Below are positions 1-7,547 of a stretch of 15,132 nt of DNA, one piece after another. The notes beneath the pieces are model-generated. The model saw nothing but the letters and a program-made list of their open reading frames with translations. It did no database searches and was not told the DNA's origin. Position 1 is the stretch's first letter; every line of letters begins with the position of its first letter. The DNA is from Flavobacterium psychrophilum (GTDB taxonomy: Bacteria > Bacteroidota > Bacteroidia > Flavobacteriales > Flavobacteriaceae), in contig CAMBOW010000044.1 in the NCBI GenBank assembly GCA_945869365.1, forward strand, positions 1 to 15,132, written 5' to 3'. Both the position numbers and the translations under genes were made by a program.

Positions 1-356
1 GGAGCAACTAAACTTTCCATCAATTCAAACAAGGACGAATAATTCTGGAAATCGCGATTAGTCATGAGCCCCATGGCATGCAAATTGGGAGCAAAAATAT
101 GAGCGTCTTCATAAATCGTTCGGTCCTGAATAATTTTTTTTCCGCTTTCGCGAATTTGCAACACCTGACGAAAACGGGAGTTCAAGAAATAGATTTGCAA
201 ATTGAACGACCAACGTTCCATTTGGTGGTAAAAATCATCTAAGTAGGGATTGTCCACCACGTCTTCAAAGTGTGGTTCCCATTTAAAGTGTTTGGCTAAC
301 AAACGCGTGAGCGATGTTTTTCCTGCCCCTATATTTCCGGCTACAGCTATATGCAT
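1..356 (-). CDS. Deoxynucleoside kinase, N-terminal part (runs off the window)
   Basis: The visible 118 or so codons encode the N-terminal part of a deoxyribonucleoside kinase of the dCK/dGK/TK2 type, which phosphorylates deoxynucleosides in the cytoplasm to feed dNTP salvage. The protein opens MHIAVAGNIGAGKTSLTRLL, a textbook P-loop at residues 7-14. An acidic ED pair follows at about 31-32, then an aromatic and glutamine-rich stretch (FNLQIYFLNSRF, about 51-62) typical of the nucleoside pocket, and the DRTIYED motif at about 78-84, which matches the family's DRS/ERS-like signature. The start is the ATG complementary to 354-356. It lies one base after the stop codon of the upstream exported-protein gene (358-1149), so the two are probably co-transcribed and translationally coupled. 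The C-terminal half, including the lid region, is outside the window, so substrate preference cannot be judged. Confidence 0.9.
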   Translation of the reverse strand, partial: MHIAVAGNIGAGKTSLTRLLAKHFKWEPHFEDVVDNPYLDDFYHQMERWSFNLQIYFLNSRFRQVLQIRESGKKIIQDRTIYEDAHIFAPNLHAMGLMTNRDFQNYSSLFELMESLVA

Positions 357-357
357 A

Positions 358-1149
358 TTATGGTGCTAAAATTTTGTAATTGCTTATTTCTGGGGTCGTA
401 AAAATAGTTAAAATTTTGTCTTTAAAACGAAAGTTAGTGCAGCTTTTTTTATTAACATTAAGAAGTGTTTTGCTTTCCTCTATTCGGGAATAATAATATA
501 ATTCTTGGTTGATGCAATACACAAGTCCATGATTGCGATCAAGCTGAATAGAGTCGTATTCTGGGGCAGTCCCCAGCAAATTTATTTTTCCATAAATAGA
601 GCATTCGTACCAATTGTGTGCTTGGTCTATCCACTGAAAACTATTGAAATCAGTTTGGTAATAGGCCATAGATTCGGTAAAGGGGGTAGAAATAACTTGG
701 TAGTCCTTGTTTTTCAAGTTCAACAACCCCAGTTGGTTGGTCAAGCTGTTGTAGATCCATAATTTATTTCCTTCGGCCAGTCCCACGGCTGAGGCGACAA
801 GTGGAGTGGCTAAGGAAGACAATACTACTTTTTCTATTTCATTTAATTGGTTGTCCAATAATACTACCGTGTTGAAGCTTTCGTAATACAAGACGATCTT
901 CAGGGGATTGGTTAAAATTACTTGGGAGATAGAACCCAAACTGGGATTTTTGTATTGCCAAAGTTGCTTGTCGGCTGTTTTGTTAAGCAGTTGCTTGGTT
1001 CCGCTGTAAATTGCCCCATAGGCATCACGGCCATAAAATAATTCGTCGGCACACGCTTGTGTAGAGAGAGGCGTACTGATAACAGTTGATTCTTGGGCCT
1101 TACTTTGCCATACACAAAGCAAGACAAAAAGGTATTTTGCTATTTTCAT
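358..1149 (-). CDS. Exported protein of unknown function, possibly beta-propeller-like
   Basis: This gene encodes a 263-residue protein that I do not recognise as a named family. Residues 1-18 form a clear Sec signal peptide (MKIAKYLFVLLCVWQSKAQ) with a likely cut after SKA, so the mature protein is periplasmic or outer-membrane associated. The rest is a chain of short beta-rich segments with recurring patterns such as 'KLWIYNSLTNQLGLLNLKNK' and 'LVYCINQELYYYS'. These resemble blades of a WD40/YncE-like beta-propeller, but no blade motif is clear enough to assign a fold. There is no lipobox and no T9SS tail. It sits directly upstream of the deoxynucleoside kinase gene with a one-base gap, which implies a shared mRNA. 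The kinase is cytoplasmic, so the pairing gives no functional clue. No convincing promoter was seen upstream. The ATG complementary to 1147-1149 is chosen because it opens the signal peptide. Confidence 0.75.
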   Translation of the reverse strand: MKIAKYLFVLLCVWQSKAQESTVISTPLSTQACADELFYGRDAYGAIYSGTKQLLNKTADKQLWQYKNPSLGSISQVILTNPLKIVLYYESFNTVVLLDNQLNEIEKVVLSSLATPLVASAVGLAEGNKLWIYNSLTNQLGLLNLKNKDYQVISTPFTESMAYYQTDFNSFQWIDQAHNWYECSIYGKINLLGTAPEYDSIQLDRNHGLVYCINQELYYYSRIEESKTLLNVNKKSCTNFRFKDKILTIFTTPEISNYKILAP

Positions 1150-1268
1150 AAAGCTAAAATAGCACTTCTAGGCATTAACGAAAGCCTAATTTCTATAAAT
1201 CTTTTAACAAAATAGGTTTCGTTCTATGAAAGCGTTTTCACATCTTTGCTGCACCAAAATTGTAAAAA

Positions 1269-2138
1269 ATGAAAAAATACATCTTGATTTCCATTTGTTT
1301 AGTTGTGGGCTTGGCAAAAAGCTATGCACAAGATTTTCAAGGCATGGCCACCTACGAGTCCAAAACAAGCACCGCTGATTTTAAGTCCCGCATGCAAGGC
1401 AACAAAGACATGACGCCTGATGTGCAAAAAATGATTGAAGACCGCATGAAGCTCATGTTTGAAAAAACGTTTCACTTGTATTTTAGTAGAACCACTTCGA
1501 TCTATAAAGAAGAAGAAAAATTAGAGGCTGCTGGACAAAATCCCGGATTTCGAATGATGTCGAATATGATGGGCTCAGGCGGTACATTCTACAAAAACAC
1601 CAAAGAAAAAACCTATACGGTTGACAAGGAATTCATGGGAAAAGAATTTTTAATACAGGATTCCTTGCCCAAGTTGGCATGGAAAATGGAAAGCGAAACC
1701 AAGCAAATTGGCGGCTACACCTGTTTTAAAGCCACCGCGATTCGCGAAGCCAGCCAGACTGATTTTCGAAATTTCCGCATGAAAAAAAAGGAAGAAGAAA
1801 AAAAGGAAGCAACTCCCAAAACTAATCTGATGGACGAAATCACTTTGCCCAAAGAGATTACTATAACGGCTTGGTATTCGCCAGAAATTCCCGTTTCGCA
1901 AGGACCCGAAAATTACTGGGGATTACCGGGTTTGATTTTGGAAGTAAACGACGGAAAAACCACGATTTTATGTTCTAAAGTAGTGCTCAACCTAAAAGAC
2001 AAAGTAGAAATAAAAGCGCCTACAACCGGCGAAGAAATTACCCAAAAAAAATACGACGAAACGGTGATCAAAAAAATGGAAGAGTTTCGTGAAATGGGCG
2101 GTGGGAGAAACGGTATGCAAATTCGCATGGGTAATTAA
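1269..2138 (+). CDS. GLPGLI family protein
   Basis: This encodes a 289-residue exported protein with a signal peptide at residues 1-20 (ends KSYA, then QDF). The family-defining YWGLPGLILEV motif lies at about residues 216-226. GLPGLI proteins are Bacteroidetes-specific, of unknown biochemical role, and often encoded next to TonB-receptor-like outer-membrane proteins. That is the case here, where the next gene starts 11 bases after the stop. Residues 28-105 are unusually rich in Met, Lys and Glu. A strongly charged, probably disordered KKKEEEKKE run occupies about 172-180, and the C-terminus ends in a Gly/Met/Arg-rich tail (GGGRNGMQIRMGN). The ATG at 1269 begins the signal peptide. CATCTTTG at 1241-1248 is one mismatch from the Bacteroidetes -7 element and could be its promoter, but no -33 TTG stands out. 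Family membership is secure; function is unknown. Confidence 0.92.
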   Translation: MKKYILISICLVVGLAKSYAQDFQGMATYESKTSTADFKSRMQGNKDMTPDVQKMIEDRMKLMFEKTFHLYFSRTTSIYKEEEKLEAAGQNPGFRMMSNMMGSGGTFYKNTKEKTYTVDKEFMGKEFLIQDSLPKLAWKMESETKQIGGYTCFKATAIREASQTDFRNFRMKKKEEEKKEATPKTNLMDEITLPKEITITAWYSPEIPVSQGPENYWGLPGLILEVNDGKTTILCSKVVLNLKDKVEIKAPTTGEEITQKKYDETVIKKMEEFREMGGGRNGMQIRMGN

Positions 2139-2149
2139 GCAAAACAACC

Positions 2150-4900
2150 ATGAAAAAAGTACTGGGGTTTGCTTTATTTTTCCTATCAATTGTGGGTTTT
2201 GCTCAAACAGTTCGGGTAGAAGGACTCATTACCGATGCCCAACAAACTCCGCTCGAAATGGCCAATATCATGGCCGTTCGATCGTCAACCAAAGATATGG
2301 ATGGCTATGCCATAACCAACGACAAGGGCAAGTTTCAACTGCAAATCAAAGCCAATACTGTCTATGTGCTCAAAGTGAGTTACCTGGGCATGCAATCCAA
2401 AGAAATTACGCTCACCACTGCGGGCGTGAATCTCACCCAAAACATCAGCCTAGAGGCCGAAGGAATAGAATTGAAAGGCGTAGAAATTGTGCGCGAAATG
2501 CCAGTTTCTATCAAAGGCGATACCATTATCTACAACGCCGATTCGTTTAAAACGGGGACCGAACGCAAACTGGAGGACGTCTTGAAAAAATTGCCAGGCG
2601 TTGAGGTAAATGCCAATGGCGAAGTAGAAGTAGAAGGCAAAAAGGTGACTAAACTCATGGTAGAAGGCAAAGACTTTTTTGATGGCGATACCAAACTGGG
2701 CGTCAAAAACATTCCTGCCGATGCCATTGACAAGATACAAGTGCTGCGCAACTACAACGAAATTAGCGCGTTAAAAGGGGTGGAGAACAACAACGAAGAC
2801 GTCGCCATGAACATCAAACTCAAGAAGGGAAAAAAGAACTTTTGGTTTGGAGATGCACAGGCCGGAATTGGCGTAGCGCGAGACGACAGCCGCTTTATTG
2901 TGAATCCCAAATTGTTTTATTACAGTCCCGAATACAGCATTAATTTGTTGGCCAATTTTAATAATTTGGGCGAATTGCCGTTTACCCCGCAAGACTACTT
3001 TAAATTCACCGGCGGATTTAAAAATGTGATGAAAAAAGGGGGGACAAATTTTAACGTTTCCTCAAATGATTTGGGTATTTCGCTGATGCAAAACAACCGT
3101 GCCAAGGCCATAGAAACCCAGTTTGGCGCCACCAATTTTTCGTATACCGTTACTAAATCTTGGAATATCAGTGGGTTTGTTATTGGCTCGTATACACTAA
3201 CCGATTTAGAAACTCAAAGCCAGGTAAACCGAGTGGATAATGCCAATCTACAGCAAGTTACACGTCAAAAAACGCTGGAAGCCACGCACCAAAAAAGCAA
3301 TTTAGGCTTGTTTAAACTAAGTTCAACCTACAAACCGTCGGCCAAGTTGCAGTTTGATTATGATGTCTTGCTCAAAACGTCGGCGCAACAAGAAATGAGT
3401 CAATTAAGCTCGGAAACCACCACGCCTTTTATCGTCGAAAACCAAACCATCAACACGCAAAAAAAACAAGATCCCATTTCGGTTCAACAAAACGCCAATT
3501 GGTATTATACGCCAACCGACAAACAGGTTTTTGCGGTCGAAATCCAGCAGTTGTATCAGGATGAAAATCCGTTTTACAACACCAATCTGGGTATAAATCC
3601 ATTTCCGGATTCGCTCATACCCGAGCAATTTTCACCCAATTTGGGTTTGGCAGACGAGCCATCTGGACGCTATGATTTGAATCAAAATCGTTTTGTGAAA
3701 ACCAATAAAACCGATGCCAAATTTGATTATTACTATAGCCTAACACCCAAAACCAATCTCAACATCACAACGGGGTATATGTTTACGCACCAAAATTTCA
3801 ATTCCAATTTATTCCAATTGCTCGATAACGGGAGCACAAATGGGTTGAATGACAATTCCAAAAACCGAGTGAGTTATCAATTTAACGATGCGTTTGTAGG
3901 AGTTCATTTCAAGTGGTTAGTGGGCAAACTCACTGTAAATCCGGGTTTTTCTGTGCACCAATACCATACACAAGACAGCCAACTTGGCCTACAAAATAGC
4001 ACATCATTCACGCGGGTATTGCCCGATGTGTATGCTTTATGCCAACTCAAAAAATCGGAAACGCTCACCTACAATTATTCGGTAACCACCGATTTTACGG
4101 ATATTAAAAACTTGGCAGAGGGCTATGTGCTGTCCAATTACAATGCCTTGTTTCGGGGTACACGTTATCTAGAAAACGCGCTGCTGCAAAATCATTCCCT
4201 GCGGTATTTCAGGTACAATCTGTTTAATTTCACCAATATTTTTGGGTTTGTCAATTACAGCCGAAAAGTAAATGCCATCAAAACTGAAGCGTTGTTTACA
4301 GGAATGAACCAATTTTCTACACCCTACAATTCCAATTTTCCCGACGAAACCTTGAGCAGTATGTTCAATTATGGACGATCTTTTGGACACCTCAAAGCGA
4401 GTGTAAATGCGTCGGCAAATTGGTCGAAGTTTTATAATATTCGTTTACAATCGGTTGTTAATGTAACTCGCACGCCGCTGGTGACCGAATCGTTTACCCA
4501 GAGTTACACCGGTAAATTGGGCACCAATTACAAAAACGCACCCAATCTTGAACTCGGCTATACGCTTACTGTAAATGATTACCAAAGCAGTACGTTTTAT
4601 ACCGAAAAACCCTTTGCCAAATTAGATTATTACTTTTGGGATGCCTTTTCGTTTTTGGCAGAATATGAGTTTTACCAGTATTCAAATAACGACAAAACCA
4701 TTCGCAACACCTACGATTTTCTAACCGCTAAATTCCAGTACCAGCAAAAAGACAAGCCGTGGGAATTTGAGTTATCGGGAACCAATTTATTAAACACCAC
4801 CTCGCTCAACGACGACAGTTTCACTCAGTTTCAGACGCGGACTTCGCAATACCAAGTGCAACCGCGTTATGTGGTGTTTAGCATCAAATACCATTTATAA
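2150..4900 (+). CDS. Outer-membrane beta-barrel protein with carboxypeptidase-like regulatory domain (TonB-receptor-like)
   Basis: This 916-residue protein has a signal peptide (residues 1-19, ending GFAQ). A carboxypeptidase-D regulatory-like Ig-fold domain follows at about 21-103, containing the usual GxFxL-type stretch (DKGKFQLQIKANTVYVLKVSYLG). A plug-like domain at about 110-225 includes GDTIIYNADSFK, LEDVLKKLPGVEV and KNIPADAIDKIQVLRNYNEISA. The remainder is a long run of alternating aromatic strands ending YVVFSIKYHL, as expected for a large outer-membrane barrel. The layout matches the outer-membrane beta-barrel proteins related to TonB-dependent receptors in Bacteroidetes. I see no clear TonB box, so energy-coupled import is inferred and not shown. 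The gene lies 11 bases after the GLPGLI gene, the usual pairing, and the two likely form one transcription unit ending at the hairpin at 4903-4933. Substrate is unknown. The only nearby helper gene is the GLPGLI gene; no SusD-type lipoprotein is adjacent. Confidence 0.9.
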   Translation: MKKVLGFALFFLSIVGFAQTVRVEGLITDAQQTPLEMANIMAVRSSTKDMDGYAITNDKGKFQLQIKANTVYVLKVSYLGMQSKEITLTTAGVNLTQNISLEAEGIELKGVEIVREMPVSIKGDTIIYNADSFKTGTERKLEDVLKKLPGVEVNANGEVEVEGKKVTKLMVEGKDFFDGDTKLGVKNIPADAIDKIQVLRNYNEISALKGVENNNEDVAMNIKLKKGKKNFWFGDAQAGIGVARDDSRFIVNPKLFYYSPEYSINLLANFNNLGELPFTPQDYFKFTGGFKNVMKKGGTNFNVSSNDLGISLMQNNRAKAIETQFGATNFSYTVTKSWNISGFVIGSYTLTDLETQSQVNRVDNANLQQVTRQKTLEATHQKSNLGLFKLSSTYKPSAKLQFDYDVLLKTSAQQEMSQLSSETTTPFIVENQTINTQKKQDPISVQQNANWYYTPTDKQVFAVEIQQLYQDENPFYNTNLGINPFPDSLIPEQFSPNLGLADEPSGRYDLNQNRFVKTNKTDAKFDYYYSLTPKTNLNITTGYMFTHQNFNSNLFQLLDNGSTNGLNDNSKNRVSYQFNDAFVGVHFKWLVGKLTVNPGFSVHQYHTQDSQLGLQNSTSFTRVLPDVYALCQLKKSETLTYNYSVTTDFTDIKNLAEGYVLSNYNALFRGTRYLENALLQNHSLRYFRYNLFNFTNIFGFVNYSRKVNAIKTEALFTGMNQFSTPYNSNFPDETLSSMFNYGRSFGHLKASVNASANWSKFYNIRLQSVVNVTRTPLVTESFTQSYTGKLGTNYKNAPNLELGYTLTVNDYQSSTFYTEKPFAKLDYYFWDAFSFLAEYEFYQYSNNDKTIRNTYDFLTAKFQYQQKDKPWEFELSGTNLLNTTSLNDDSFTQFQTRTSQYQVQPRYVVFSIKYHL

Positions 4901-4902
4901 AA

Positions 4903-4933
4903 AAACGCCCGATACTAGATGCATCGGGCGTTT
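4903..4933. terminator. Hairpin terminator between convergent genes, best fit for metK
   Basis: AAACGCCCGAT at 4903-4913 is perfectly complementary to ATCGGGCGTTT at 4923-4933, leaving a 9-base loop. Read on the minus strand, the stem is followed by a run of T (complement of the A run 4899-4905), so it is a good intrinsic terminator for metK. It begins about 20 bases after the metK stop. Read on the plus strand, only three T follow the GC-rich stem, so termination of the outer-membrane protein mRNA is weaker but plausible. Confidence 0.88.
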
Positions 4934-4953
4934 CAATATCAAATACACTTGGA

Positions 4954-6204
4954 TTATAAACCAAATGATGCTTTTACCTCGTCTACTTTGTTGAGTTGTT
5001 CCCAAGTAAATAATTCTACGGTAACTGTTTTTTGTAAGCCACCTGGCGCTTTAAACGTTTTGGTTACGGTTTCGTGTTGACGACCCATATGGCCATAGGC
5101 TGCTGTTTCGCTGTAAATTGGGTTGCGCAATTTTAAATTTTGCTCAATATAGTAGGGACGTAGATCGAAAAGTTCTTCTACTTTTTTGGCAATTTCGCCG
5201 TCGGTTAAGGTTACTTTGGCAGTCCCGTAGGTGTTTACGTTAATCGAAGTGGGTTTGGCCACTCCAATAGCATACGATACTTGCACCAATACTTCGTCAC
5301 ACAAGCCTGCCGCCACTAAGTTTTTGGCAATATGTCGGGTTGCATAGGCTGCCGAACGATCTACTTTCGATGGGTCTTTTCCGGAGAATGCACCTCCGCC
5401 GTGTGCGCCTTTTCCGCCATAGGTGTCTACAATAATTTTACGTCCGGTTAATCCGGTATCGCCGTGCGGTCCGCCAATCACAAATTTCCCGGTAGGATTA
5501 ATGTGGTAGGTAATGTGGTCGTTAAACAAATGTGCATATTGGGGGTATTTGGCTTTTACTCGTGGAATTAAAATGGACACCAAATCATGTTTTATTTTGG
5601 CCAACATCTTTGCCTCTTCGTCAAAGTCGTCGTGTTGCGTAGAAATAACAATCGCATCAATGCGAACGGGTTTGTTTTCGTCAGAATATTCTAAAGTAAC
5701 CTGTGATTTGGCATCGGGACGCAAATAGATAATTTGAGTGTTTTCGCGTCGAATGGCAGCTAATTCAATAAGTATCGCATGCGATAAATCTAGCGCCAAC
5801 GGCATGTAATTTTTGGTCTCGTTGGTGGCATAGCCAAACATCATACCTTGGTCGCCAGCGCCTTGATCTTCGGGATTGCTGCGCTCAACCCCTTGGTTGA
5901 TATCACTCGATTGCTCGTGAATCGCCGAAAGAACGCCACACGAATTGGCCTCAAACATGTATTCGCTTTTGGTGTAGCCAATTTTCTTGATTACCTCTCG
6001 TGCAATTTGCTGCACATCCAAATAAGTGTTTGATTTTACTTCGCCCGCCAAAATAACTTGTCCAGTGGTTACCAAGGTTTCACATGCTACTTTTGAGCTG
6101 GGGTCAAATGCTAAAAAATTGTCAATTAAAGCATCTGAAATTTGATCGGCCACTTTGTCTGGGTGCCCTTCACTAACCGATTCGGATGTAAATAAATAAG
6201 CCAT
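4954..6204 (-). CDS. metK: S-adenosylmethionine synthetase (methionine adenosyltransferase)
   Basis: MetK condenses methionine and ATP to S-adenosylmethionine in the cytoplasm, releasing phosphate and diphosphate. The 416-residue protein starts [17 protein letters not shown], carrying the catalytic His14 and metal-binding Asp16. It has the methionine-binding signature [16 protein letters not shown] at 115-130 and the glycine-rich ATP/phosphate loop [19 protein letters not shown] at 269-287. It is somewhat longer than the E. coli enzyme of about 384 residues, with extra sequence around residues 178-215, as I recall for Bacteroidetes MetK proteins. The start is the ATG complementary to 6202-6204. 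The upstream leader contains a SAM-II-like aptamer, so expression is probably repressed by its own product. The neighbouring metH/metF operon supplies its methionine substrate but lies on the other strand beyond an unrelated secreted-protein gene. The call is essentially certain. Confidence 0.99.
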   Translation of the reverse strand: MAYLFTSESVSEGHPDKVADQISDALIDNFLAFDPSSKVACETLVTTGQVILAGEVKSNTYLDVQQIAREVIKKIGYTKSEYMFEANSCGVLSAIHEQSSDINQGVERSNPEDQGAGDQGMMFGYATNETKNYMPLALDLSHAILIELAAIRRENTQIIYLRPDAKSQVTLEYSDENKPVRIDAIVISTQHDDFDEEAKMLAKIKHDLVSILIPRVKAKYPQYAHLFNDHITYHINPTGKFVIGGPHGDTGLTGRKIIVDTYGGKGAHGGGAFSGKDPSKVDRSAAYATRHIAKNLVAAGLCDEVLVQVSYAIGVAKPTSINVNTYGTAKVTLTDGEIAKKVEELFDLRPYYIEQNLKLRNPIYSETAAYGHMGRQHETVTKTFKAPGGLQKTVTVELFTWEQLNKVDEVKASFGL

Positions 6205-6213
6205 AGTTATAGT

Positions 6214-6244
6214 CTCTTTAATAATTATAATTAAAAATAAAGAG
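6214..6244 (-). promoter_or_regulatory. AU-rich stem-loop just upstream of the metK start
   Basis: CTCTTTA at 6214-6220 is complementary to TAAAGAG at 6238-6244, with a 17-base AT-only loop. On the metK transcript the stem ends about 10 bases before the ATG, so it could cover the translation initiation region. It shares one base with the outer arm of the longer leader hairpin. Its role is unproven, and AT-rich leaders produce such stems by chance. Confidence 0.35.
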
Positions 6245-6329
6245 AGGAGAAAAACGTAAAAAAGCTAAAGGGGGAAAGTCCTGCTTTAGCATTTTTTTAC
6301 GAGGTTGCAATCAGATCAAATTTCTCCTC
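6244..6329 (-). promoter_or_regulatory. Alternative long hairpin overlapping the metK SAM-II aptamer
   Basis: Three nested inverted-repeat segments surround and overlap the aptamer. GAGGAGAAA at 6244-6252 pairs with 6321-6329. CGTAAAAAA at 6255-6263 pairs with 6293-6301. GCTAAAG at 6264-6270 pairs with 6284-6290. The two inner segments form a nearly continuous 16-bp stem interrupted by a 2-base bulge. On the minus transcript the innermost stem is followed by a T run, resembling an intrinsic terminator. The 5' arms are the same bases needed for P1 and the GCTAAAG core of the SAM-II fold, so the two structures are mutually exclusive. I infer that this is the expression platform; the sign of the switch cannot be read from the sequence. 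Confidence 0.62.
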
Positions 6330-6330
6330 A
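6278..6330 (-). ncRNA. SAM-II riboswitch aptamer in the metK leader
   Basis: On the minus strand the leader begins GAGG (complement of 6326-6329), which pairs with CCTC (complement of 6301-6304) to make P1. The 21-base loop ends CTGATTGCAA (complement of 6305-6314). P1 is followed by an A-rich run and then ATGCTAAAGCAGGA (complement of 6279-6292). From memory, the structurally characterised SAM-II aptamer has the same order: P1, a loop ending AUUGCAA, P1', an A-rich segment with AAAUG, then GCUAAA and a G-rich end. A pseudoknot pairing of loop TCTG with downstream CAGG is available here, in the position equivalent to the known P2. SAM-II is known mainly from alpha-proteobacteria, with some Bacteroidetes examples, upstream of methionine and SAM genes. 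Position directly before metK fits. A covariance-model search (Rfam SAM-alpha) would settle it. Confidence 0.77.
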
Positions 6331-6341
6331 AAATTCTGCTG

Positions 6342-6349
6342 CAAATTTA
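6342..6349 (-). promoter_or_regulatory. Candidate -7 element for metK
   Basis: The minus strand reads TAAATTTG here, an exact match to the Bacteroidetes -7 consensus TAnnTTTG. Transcription would start near 6335, a few bases before the first P1 base of the aptamer, as expected for a leader that opens with a riboswitch. No clear TTG was found at the -33 position, which lowers confidence. Confidence 0.5.
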
Positions 6350-6390
6350 GAACTATTTTATAAATCACATCCTAAATTTTAAATTTATTC

Positions 6391-6398
6391 TATATTTG
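6391..6398 (+). promoter_or_regulatory. Candidate -7 element for the T9SS-exported protein gene
   Basis: TATATTTG is an exact match to TAnnTTTG and lies 24 bases before the ATG at 6423, giving a short leader. There is no convincing -33 TTG. It is about 40 bases from the divergent metK -7 element, so the two promoters share upstream DNA. Confidence 0.55.
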
Positions 6399-6422
6399 CA
6401 CTTCAAACTCTAAAAATTAACT

Positions 6423-7400
6423 ATGATGAAAAAATTACTTTATTTATTTATTCTATTGCCTTTTGCAGCTTTGGCTCAAAATCAGTACAATTATGGTTTC
6501 AGCGGAACAACGGCTGATCTAACAACTGCAGGCTGGGTTCGTACCAACCAAAGTACCGCGGCTTCTACAACTTTATGGACGGTTGCTTCGTATACTCCGG
6601 TTACCGTGAGCGCAACTGTACAAGCATTGCCATTTAGCAATCAAGCATACACTGCTGGACAAGTATGCCCAGTGCCGGTTGGACAAACAGGTGGAAACAA
6701 CTCTTTTGCCTTGGTAAATTTTACCAGTACATCAAGTACTGCAACCACTGGAGCAACAATTAGCAATTGGTTAATTTCTCCAAGTATTACCGTTCAAAAT
6801 GGCGATGTAGTTTCGTTTTATTCTCGTATCGGAAAATTCTCGGCTACAAATACAGCTTCCTACCCAGACAATTTGCAATTGCGTATGAGTACCAATGGTG
6901 CTTTTACAGCCGATCCAACAGGAGGCCCAGATGCAGTAGGAGATTATTCAGAAGTGTTGGTTGACATCAATCCAAACTTTAATGTAACTTCATATCCTGC
7001 CACATGGACTTTATACTCGTATACAGTTTCTGGATTAGATTTGCCAACAGAGTGTAAATTTGCCTTTAGATATTATGTAACCGATGGAGGACCTCAAGGT
7101 AACAACTCTGATATTATTGGTCTTGATACATTCTCAGTTGATCGTCCATTGGCTACCAATGATTTCTTTAAAGGAAACTTCTCGGTATATCCAAATCCAG
7201 CTACTAGCGTATTGAATATTGCCAATCGCAACAACTTAGAAGTTACTTCAGCTGTAATCACAGACGTTAACGGACGTGTAGTAAGCCAAGTAAATGGAAC
7301 AGTTGCACAAATTAACATCGCCGATTTAACTGCAGGTGTTTATTTCTTAAAAGTTACTACCACTCAAGGAGTGGGAACTACAAGAGTTGTAAAAAACTAA
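6423..7400 (+). CDS. Secreted choice-of-anchor J-type protein with T9SS C-terminal sorting domain
   Basis: This 325-residue protein has a signal peptide at residues 1-19 (MMKKLLYLFILLPFAALAQ). The body of about 20-240 has features of a jelly-roll 'cleaved adhesin/choice-of-anchor J' domain: ATISNWLISPSITVQNGDVVSFYSR, SYPDNLQLRMSTNG and a late CKFAFRYYVTDGG strand. It ends in a type A T9SS sorting domain at about 253-325 (FSVYPNPATSVLNIAN, VITDVNGRVV, DLTAGVYFLKVTT, TTRVVKN). T9SS cargo crosses the outer membrane and is released or anchored at the surface; this domain is common in adhesins and as an accessory to secreted enzymes. No catalytic domain is present, so an adhesive or structural role is inferred. 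The gene stands alone with its own -7 element and a strong terminator. The ATG at 6423 is immediately followed by a second ATG at 6426, and either could be used. Confidence 0.9.
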   Translation: MMKKLLYLFILLPFAALAQNQYNYGFSGTTADLTTAGWVRTNQSTAASTTLWTVASYTPVTVSATVQALPFSNQAYTAGQVCPVPVGQTGGNNSFALVNFTSTSSTATTGATISNWLISPSITVQNGDVVSFYSRIGKFSATNTASYPDNLQLRMSTNGAFTADPTGGPDAVGDYSEVLVDINPNFNVTSYPATWTLYSYTVSGLDLPTECKFAFRYYVTDGGPQGNNSDIIGLDTFSVDRPLATNDFFKGNFSVYPNPATSVLNIANRNNLEVTSAVITDVNGRVVSQVNGTVAQINIADLTAGVYFLKVTTTQGVGTTRVVKN

Positions 7401-7421
7401 GTTAGTTCTATACCAATACAA

Positions 7422-7451
7422 AGCCTGTACAGCAATGTGCAGGCTTTTTTT
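7422..7451 (+). terminator. Intrinsic terminator after the T9SS-exported protein gene
   Basis: AGCCTGTACA at 7422-7431 pairs over ten positions (one G-T wobble) with TGTGCAGGCT at 7436-7445 around a GCAA tetraloop. A run of seven T follows at 7445-7451. It isolates the secreted-protein gene from the methionine operon downstream. Confidence 0.93.
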
Positions 7452-7493
7452 GGTTTGTTACGAAAACGATATCGTAATTTTTAATTTTCCCTC

Positions 7494-7524
7494 TTGTAAA
7501 TCTAATTTGGATATCCGTACTTTG
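7494..7524 (+). promoter_or_regulatory. Candidate promoter of the metH-metF operon
   Basis: TTG at 7494-7496 and TACTTTG at 7518-7524 are separated by 21 bases, close to the Flavobacterium -33 TTG / -7 TAnnTTTG arrangement. The -7 half is one base shorter than consensus. Transcription would begin near 7530, just upstream of the SAM-I aptamer at 7548, which supports the assignment. Confidence 0.5.
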
Positions 7525-7547
7525 CGCAGTTCATACTCGTATTGATT

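Noticed and set aside
1150..1268. Divergent promoter or regulatory structure between the exported protein and GLPGLI genes
   Set aside because: Only a one-mismatch -7-like CATCTTTG at 1241-1248 was found, with no -33 partner and no hairpin, which is too weak to list as a feature.
2089..2550. 153-codon plus-strand frame across the junction of the GLPGLI and outer-membrane protein genes
   Set aside because: It overlaps two well-supported genes in another frame, and its Arg/Cys/His-rich composition is typical of out-of-frame translation.
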